Shown here in pieces: positions 58,683 to 64,000 of a stretch of DNA of 64,000 nucleotides. The DNA is from Tricholomella constricta. Its lineage: Eukaryota; Basidiomycota; Agaricomycetes; Agaricales; Lyophyllaceae. The notes beneath the pieces are model-generated. The model ran no database searches. It saw only the letters and a program-made list of their open reading frames with translations, and was not told the origin of the DNA. The first letter of the stretch is position 1. Every line of letters begins with the position of its first letter. A program made the translations under genes and the position numbers. Where the stretch lies: the NCBI GenBank assembly GCA_013368375.1, contig JAACJP010000009.1:558001-622000 (forward strand), read 5' to 3'.

Positions 58683-61600
58683 GTGACAACCCACCACGTG
58701 CAGCATCGACGCGACGCGATGGAACAAATAAAGTCAAATACCAAGTTGAACCAAACCATGACGGCGCGTGCAGCAAACCATGATAGGGAACTTGATCTCG
58801 AAAGAGAGAAGCTGAGAGCCCAGCTTGCTACTGCTATTAGCGAAGAGGACGATCCTCTAGCCGTCTACGATCAATTCGTTCAGTGGACCGTCAAGAACTA
58901 TGGCGAGAGAACCCCGCATTCAGGGCTTCTGGAGCTCCTCGAAGAGGCCACCAGGCAATTCCAGGATGATCCGGTCTATAAGACAGATTTGCGCTATCTG
59001 AAGCTCTGGACGTTATATGCCGCACAGGTCGATCGTCCCCGCGCCATTGATGTCTACGCGCATCTCCTTGCGAAGGAGATTGGAACGTCTTTCTCGATGT
59101 TGTATGAAGGTTACGCGGCTCTACTTGAAGCAGATGGGAGGTGCGTGACTGTCAAACATCTTGCAGGAATGACCTGATAGATACGACAGGCAGAAGGATG
59201 CCGACGTCATATATCAGCAAGGGATCAGGCGTCAGGCGCGGCCATTGGAACGACTGAAGAATCGTTATCAACGCTTCAAGAGTCGTCCGACCTCATCCAA
59301 CACCCAGCCCATACCATCCAACCCGCCTGCTGGGTCTTCGACAGCAAACGCCCCATTGCACGAGACTGGACAAAACCGACTGCAGGGTCACAGCTTTCAA
59401 AATCGATCGGCATCATCCTCCTCATTATCTGCAGTAAGGAGGGCTCCAGCTTCCAGGCTTCTCACTTTCAATTCAACTCCAGAGTCTCGATATGCGGCTA
59501 TGTTGGCCCCTCCAGATCCCGGGAAACGTCCAGAGCAGATGCGCTTCAATATGTCTTTGTTATTCACCAAGGAGGGCGGGGAATTCAGCATTCAGGAAGC
59601 AAGGGCTCGATCCATGGGATTGCTAGGTAAAAAGTGGGGCCCTCCGCCTGCGTCTTCCTCGCTTTTGATGCCGGTGGAATTCAACGACGATGGCATGAAG
59701 CCAAGTATGGGAGGGCGGAGAAAGAGCCTTCTTGGTGGTGGGGAGCCCACAGTCACAATTAACACTAAAGAGGCCCTCGAAGATGTCTTCGGGATGTATA
59801 ACTCCCCAGACAGGACGATCAGGACAGCGCCTGGAAGCAAATATGCACCACTGAGGGAGGTCAAGCCAATAACTCCTAGCTTTCTTCCACGCCCCACACT
59901 TCTTCAGGGGAACGAAAATGCAGTCCAGAATGCCAAAACCCCGACTTGTACGCTCTCTCATGACTTCTTTTTTTTTTTTTACAGTACTCACGCTTGGATT
60001 TGCAGCTTTCCGACCATTTGTTGACGAAAATGTCAATTTGGGCCGGACATCTTCAGTCAAGGTGTGGATTTCAAACACAAGCCACTAGGCTCAACTAAGC
60101 ATCTTCTCTCCGTAGTTCACCCCCTACGTTGATGAAAACGAGAAAGCTCCATCAGGCCGAACACCCTCAGTCAAGGTACTGGATTCAACAAGACCCGACG
60201 ACGAAACTAACAAGAAATCTCTTAGTTCACTCCCTTTGTTGAAAATAAGGCTTCATTCACCACACCAAGACATGCCTTGTCTGTTAAGGAATCAACTGCG
60301 CCGGCTCACCCAGATGAGAACTCCCCCCGAAATACCCAGGGTGTACCAAAGCTGAAAACAGAGAACACGAATTCGGAGAATGTCTTCTCTTCCAAGGTGT
60401 TTACTCCTGCCCAAACGAAGCCCCCTCCGCTTGCGCCGCTTCGCGACGTCTTTACGGACGATCACGGCAAGCCTCAACCGAAGGTCAGACCAGTACACGA
60501 ACGAGCGAAATCCCATCACGATATCCTGTCCCCTGGACCAAATGACCCTGCGCGCGCATTCTCCCCGCTCCTCGATGAAGATGCCAAGACGCCATTCAAG
60601 GTTTTCAGCAGGCCTCCAGAGCAGGCTGAGAACGCGTTCACGCCGTTTAGGGATCTGAAGCCTGCCTTCACGCCATTCAAAGATGGCCCTGCCGCGACCA
60701 CGCCTTTCGTTGATGCGCAACCGAAGCCAACACCGACGCCTTTGGCAGAGCGTAGTAACGAAGGAGGAGGAGGGTCGAAGGTGGTCGTTGAGATTGAGGA
60801 CAGCGTCGATGAGGATCGGGACGCAGAGCAATATCAGGAAGACTCCCAATACGACGACGATGATGAAGAACACGAACAGTATGAGGCCCCTCTGGCAATT
60901 GACCAATTAAGTGAGTACGAAGAGGGTGACTCATACCAGGAGATTCCACTAGGAGGACGGTTTGGCCGGTTTAACGTCATGACACCCATCACCGAGCGCA
61001 CTTTCGAGTTCACGTCGAGCACTCGAGGTGCGGAGACCCCTAGCGATCGGCTTCATCATATATCGGAAGCACGTACGCTGGGATACGAAAATGTCTTCGT
61101 TCCTCAACAGCGTGACGAGCACGGGGCGGTCATTGCGGCTGAGAGGCTTGCAGCAGAGCTTAAAGAAGGTGATGGTGAGGCGTACGATGAAGGACAGCCT
61201 TTGGAACCGTTGCGCCTCTCTGTCCATCTGCCACCTCAGACCTCGCCGCCTGTGGCAGTCATCGAGGAAAAGACGGGAACCCTGAGCCTCGGGGACACAC
61301 TCACACTGAATTCCAGGTTCAAGCCGCCCAATCCTTGCAATCCATTTGACCCTTCCATCATGGGGGCCCTATTATCACGAATACCGACAGACCCGCATTT
61401 CTACGACATGCGGGACCGAGAGTCTAACAAACTGGACGGTCTGCAGAAGTTCGCGAAGAAGGCTCGCAAAATAAGTGGTGCGGAGAGCTTCGACGTTTCA
61501 ACGTGTTTCTCTGTGGAACTCGATGGGCACAGGTTCAGTGTCTCAGAGAAGCTAGGAGAAGGAGGATTTGGTGCTGTATTTAAAGCTCGGGATCTAGGAA

Positions 61601-62541
61601 CACGAGGAGATGGCGAGGACAGTGAAGAAGACGACTACGACGATGAAGAAGATGGCATATCGATGGTTGCTCTCAAGGTCGTGAAGCCGCGAAATCTCTG
61701 GGAGTATCATGTTCTTCGGAGGCTACACTCGGTCCTTCCAGCATCTCTGCGACATTCTGTCATTCTCCCCCACGCTTTGTACGCGTTTCGCGACGAGAGC
61801 TTCCTCATCCTGGATCTCTGTTCCCAAGGCACCCTCCTCAGCATCGTCAACAATGCCGGGGCAGCAGGCGTATCTCAACAAGGCGCGTGCCTAGACGAGC
61901 TGCTCGTAGTTTTCTTCACGGTTGAGTTACTCCGCCTGCTCGAGGTCCTGCATAAGGCAGGCTTCATCCACGGGGACCTGAAGATCGACAATTGCCTTCT
62001 CCGCCTCGAGGACGTCCCCGGAGGCGGTTCCGCGTGGTCAAGCATCTATCAGCCTTCCGGTGAAGGCGGATGGAGTTACAAGGGTCTCAAGGTCATCGAC
62101 TTTGGGCGTACGATCGACACGAGGCTATTTCCTAGCGGCCAGCAGTTTATCGCAGAGTGGCCAACGGACGACCGAGACTGCTTCGAGGCCCGCGAGGACA
62201 GGCCTTGGACATTCCAAACCGACTACTTTGGGCTCGTCAGCGTTATCTACTGCATGCTCTTCGGAAAGTATATTCAAAGCAGTTCGGTGGTGATGGTATC
62301 GGATCGATACAAAATCAGCACGCCTTTGAAGAGGTATTGGCAGACGGACTTATGGAATAGGCTATTTGACGTCCTGCTCAATCCCTGCCACGTCAGATCC
62401 GATGGTCAATTACCAGTGTCGGAAGAGCTTGGGGCTTTGCGCGGAGAAATGGAGGCTTGGTTGCAAGCAAACTGTAATCGTACGAGTAACACGTTGAAAG
62501 GGTTGCTGAAGAAGGTGGAAGTTTCATGCTACGTCCATTAG
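58683..62541 (+). CDS. BUB1: spindle-checkpoint kinase Bub1
   Basis: Bub1 sits at kinetochores, binds Bub3 and phosphorylates histone H2A to guard chromosome segregation. Five exons (58683-59140, 59190-59947, 60006-60061, 60116-60175, 60226-62541) sum to 1,215 codons plus stop. The TPR-like Mad3/Bub1 domain covers about residues 30-190 (DPLAVYDQFVQWTVKNYG, LKLWTLYAAQVDRPRAIDVY). GGEFSIQEARARSMGLLGKK matches a Bub3-binding (GLEBS) motif. A disordered middle is built on repeated FTPF motifs. The kinase domain has LGEGGFGAVF, VALKVV, the catalytic HGDLKIDNCLL and IDFGR. Between the Gly-rich loop and the Lys an acidic insert (EDSEEDDYDDEED) is present. Methionines at 58719 and 58758 are alternative starts. 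Confidence 0.93.
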
Positions 62542-62852
62542 TTAGGTTCCTGTGATGTCTTCCTATCGCAATCTTTTTGTTTTCCTACCACATATTCTTG
62601 CAATTAAATCTTGCAACCGATGAAGCAAACCCGTCATCAGAAGACAGGCGTAGTAGTATTTCAGAATCCACAACAACAATGATCGTGAGCGAGCGTACAG
62701 TGAATCCCGAAAAGTTTGCGTGGATTCTGATGCACAGAAGATACGACAAAATATCCAAGCGTCAGTGCCGTCCCACCACCCGCCCGACCCTCACGACAGA
62801 CCCATCAGCCAAAGGAAAGTGAACAACGATAGCGGCAGTCATCAATCAACGC

Positions 62853-64000
62853 TCACGCATGCCCGCCCATCTGGACAGGCGGCGCAGGGCCACCGTCGTA
62901 AGGATGCTGGGGCACGTTCGGCGGCGGCATCATCATGTGATAAGGCACGGCGTGCTGGACTGTAGGCATGGGCATCGTGAACATTTTGCCAGTGTACTGG
63001 TCAAAGGGGATCATACGTTGCGGGCTCTGATGGTAATACTGATGGACGTGGGCGGGCATGGGCGTGGAAGGTACGGAAGGCCGGGGGCCTGCACCGTTAG
63101 GCGGGGGATAGGGAGGTCCGGGAGGGGGAGGGGGCATGTAAGCTTGTGCTGGAGATACGTAGTACCTGTGAGCGGCGAATCCTTCTGCTGCAATGCGTTG
63201 GGTAAACGTACGTGGCATCTGACCCATAGCGGGTGTATACATGGCTACAACGAACGCACATGTAAGAGGTGGAAGCAACAATGGACGAACAATAAGTGTA
63301 ACCTACCATTTGGAGGAGGCATTCCAGGAGGATATTGCATGGGTTGCATATAGGGGCCAGGCATATAAGCACCTGGGGGTCCAGGAGGAGCCATACTTGG
63401 CATCATAGGCTAGCGAACACTTAGAATATATTTCTAAGGTGACAAGGCGCAGACCTACTTGTCCAGGATAACCATAGGGCGGGTACGCGTAAACATAGCC
63501 ACGGGCGGCAGCTTGTGCTGCAGAGTCCTCTTCGTACGATGGAGGAGGAATTGGGGGTGGGCCGGGGGCGGGCATGTTGTGGGGTTGTTGGTGTTGAGGT
63601 TGATGTTGGGGCTGAGGGAACATTTGAGCGTAACGTTTGCCGTTGTATGGCCACAAGCCCGCTGCATGCCATGACGTGTTAGAAATTGAAGAGAGGATGA
63701 AGAGAAGCAGGCTGACGCACAGATTTGAGCAGCCTCAACGACCTTGTTATGCTTGAACGGATTGAAATCGTCCTTGATGTTCACGAGCTGACTTTTCTTA
63801 ATGGGGCGGGTGCCGAAGAAGGGATTGGGCGTCTTGAACCGAAAAGATCAGATGCTATATTTCTCGAAATAAGAAAGAATTGCATACCGTCTCGGGCTTG
63901 GGCTTAGGTGACACAGACGCTGAGGCAGCAGCAGCATTATTGGGTGGGGCAGCACCCTACATAACAAAAGATCAGAGAACGCTCTTAACATCAGCACTAG
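62853..64000 (-). CDS. PBP1: C-terminal part of a probable Pbp1/ataxin-2 (LsmAD) protein, runs off the right edge
   Basis: Pbp1/ataxin-2 proteins bind poly(A)-binding protein and mRNA and build stress granules. Only the end is in the window; the stop is at 62853. Exons read, from the 5' side: a Pro/Ala/Ser-rich piece (NNAAAASASVSPKPKPE), then TPNPFFGTRPIKKSQLVNIK, DDFNPFKHNKVVEAAQIS spliced to GLWPYNGKRYAQMFPQPQHQ, then Pro/Tyr/Gly-rich sequence with many PPPPG runs (AYMPPPPPGPPYPPPNGAGP) and MYTPAMGQMPRTFTQRIA. The KDDFNPFK plus WPYNGKRY pair is what points to Pbp1; the defining Lsm and LsmAD domains would lie outside the window, so the name is provisional. Confidence 0.6.

Overview
The window reads as nuclear DNA of a mushroom-forming basidiomycete (Agaricomycetes). 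Genes are dense and broken by many 45-65 nt GT-AG introns. The families seen (a DUF6593 pair, a PL1 pectate lyase, DM9/DUF3421, an Hst3/4-type sirtuin, Scj1, Cul3, exportin-T, Bub1) fit such a genome. No rRNA, tRNA or CRISPR array was recognised. Exon chains below were built by eye from splice sites and family motifs, without transcript data.

Left arm (1-18.4 kb): a small mitochondrial-type protein (772-1380), an Hst3/Hst4-like sirtuin (4157-6104), a secreted PL1 pectate lyase with eight exons (6766-8167), the proteasome lid subunit Sem1/Dss1 (8375-8806), a GIT1-like MFS permease on the minus strand (9052-11631), two neighbouring DUF6593 genes (12727-13403, frameshifted, and 14069-15057), a K/D-rich DM9 protein (15304-16399) and a Wss1-type DNA-protein-crosslink protease on the minus strand (16790-18417).

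Middle (about 18.5-33.2 kb): one large composite Helitron-type mobile element in minus orientation. A Rep/helicase gene (32697 down to 25260) carries an HUH motif, a tyrosine motif and a PIF1-like helicase. It is split by a 456-bp solo LTR with a perfect 5-bp target duplication; removing the LTR restores the reading frame. Downstream lie a GC-rich minisatellite, a fatty-acid-synthase-beta fragment fused to a decayed kinesin-14 motor fragment (apparent gene capture), an unrecognised spliced gene that may be an ssDNA-binding accessory, and a truncated DUF6570-like relative of the Rep N-terminus. Copies of a tandem-repeat block sit at the two sides in opposite orientation, and a GC-rich hairpin ending in CTGA on the minus strand occurs twice at the left side.

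Right arm (34-64 kb): an unrecognised, probably mitochondrial protein (minus), the ER Hsp40 Scj1 ending in HDEL (plus), a gene-poor stretch of about 4 kb (37.7-41.8 kb), an aquaporin with altered pore motifs (plus), cullin-3 and exportin-T (both minus), a 752-residue acidic membrane protein of unknown function (plus), a Q/P-rich protein and a small multi-pass membrane protein (both minus), the spindle-checkpoint kinase Bub1 (plus), and the C-terminal part of a probable Pbp1/ataxin-2 protein (minus) running off the right edge. These host genes are ordinary housekeeping functions and do not form a pathway cluster.
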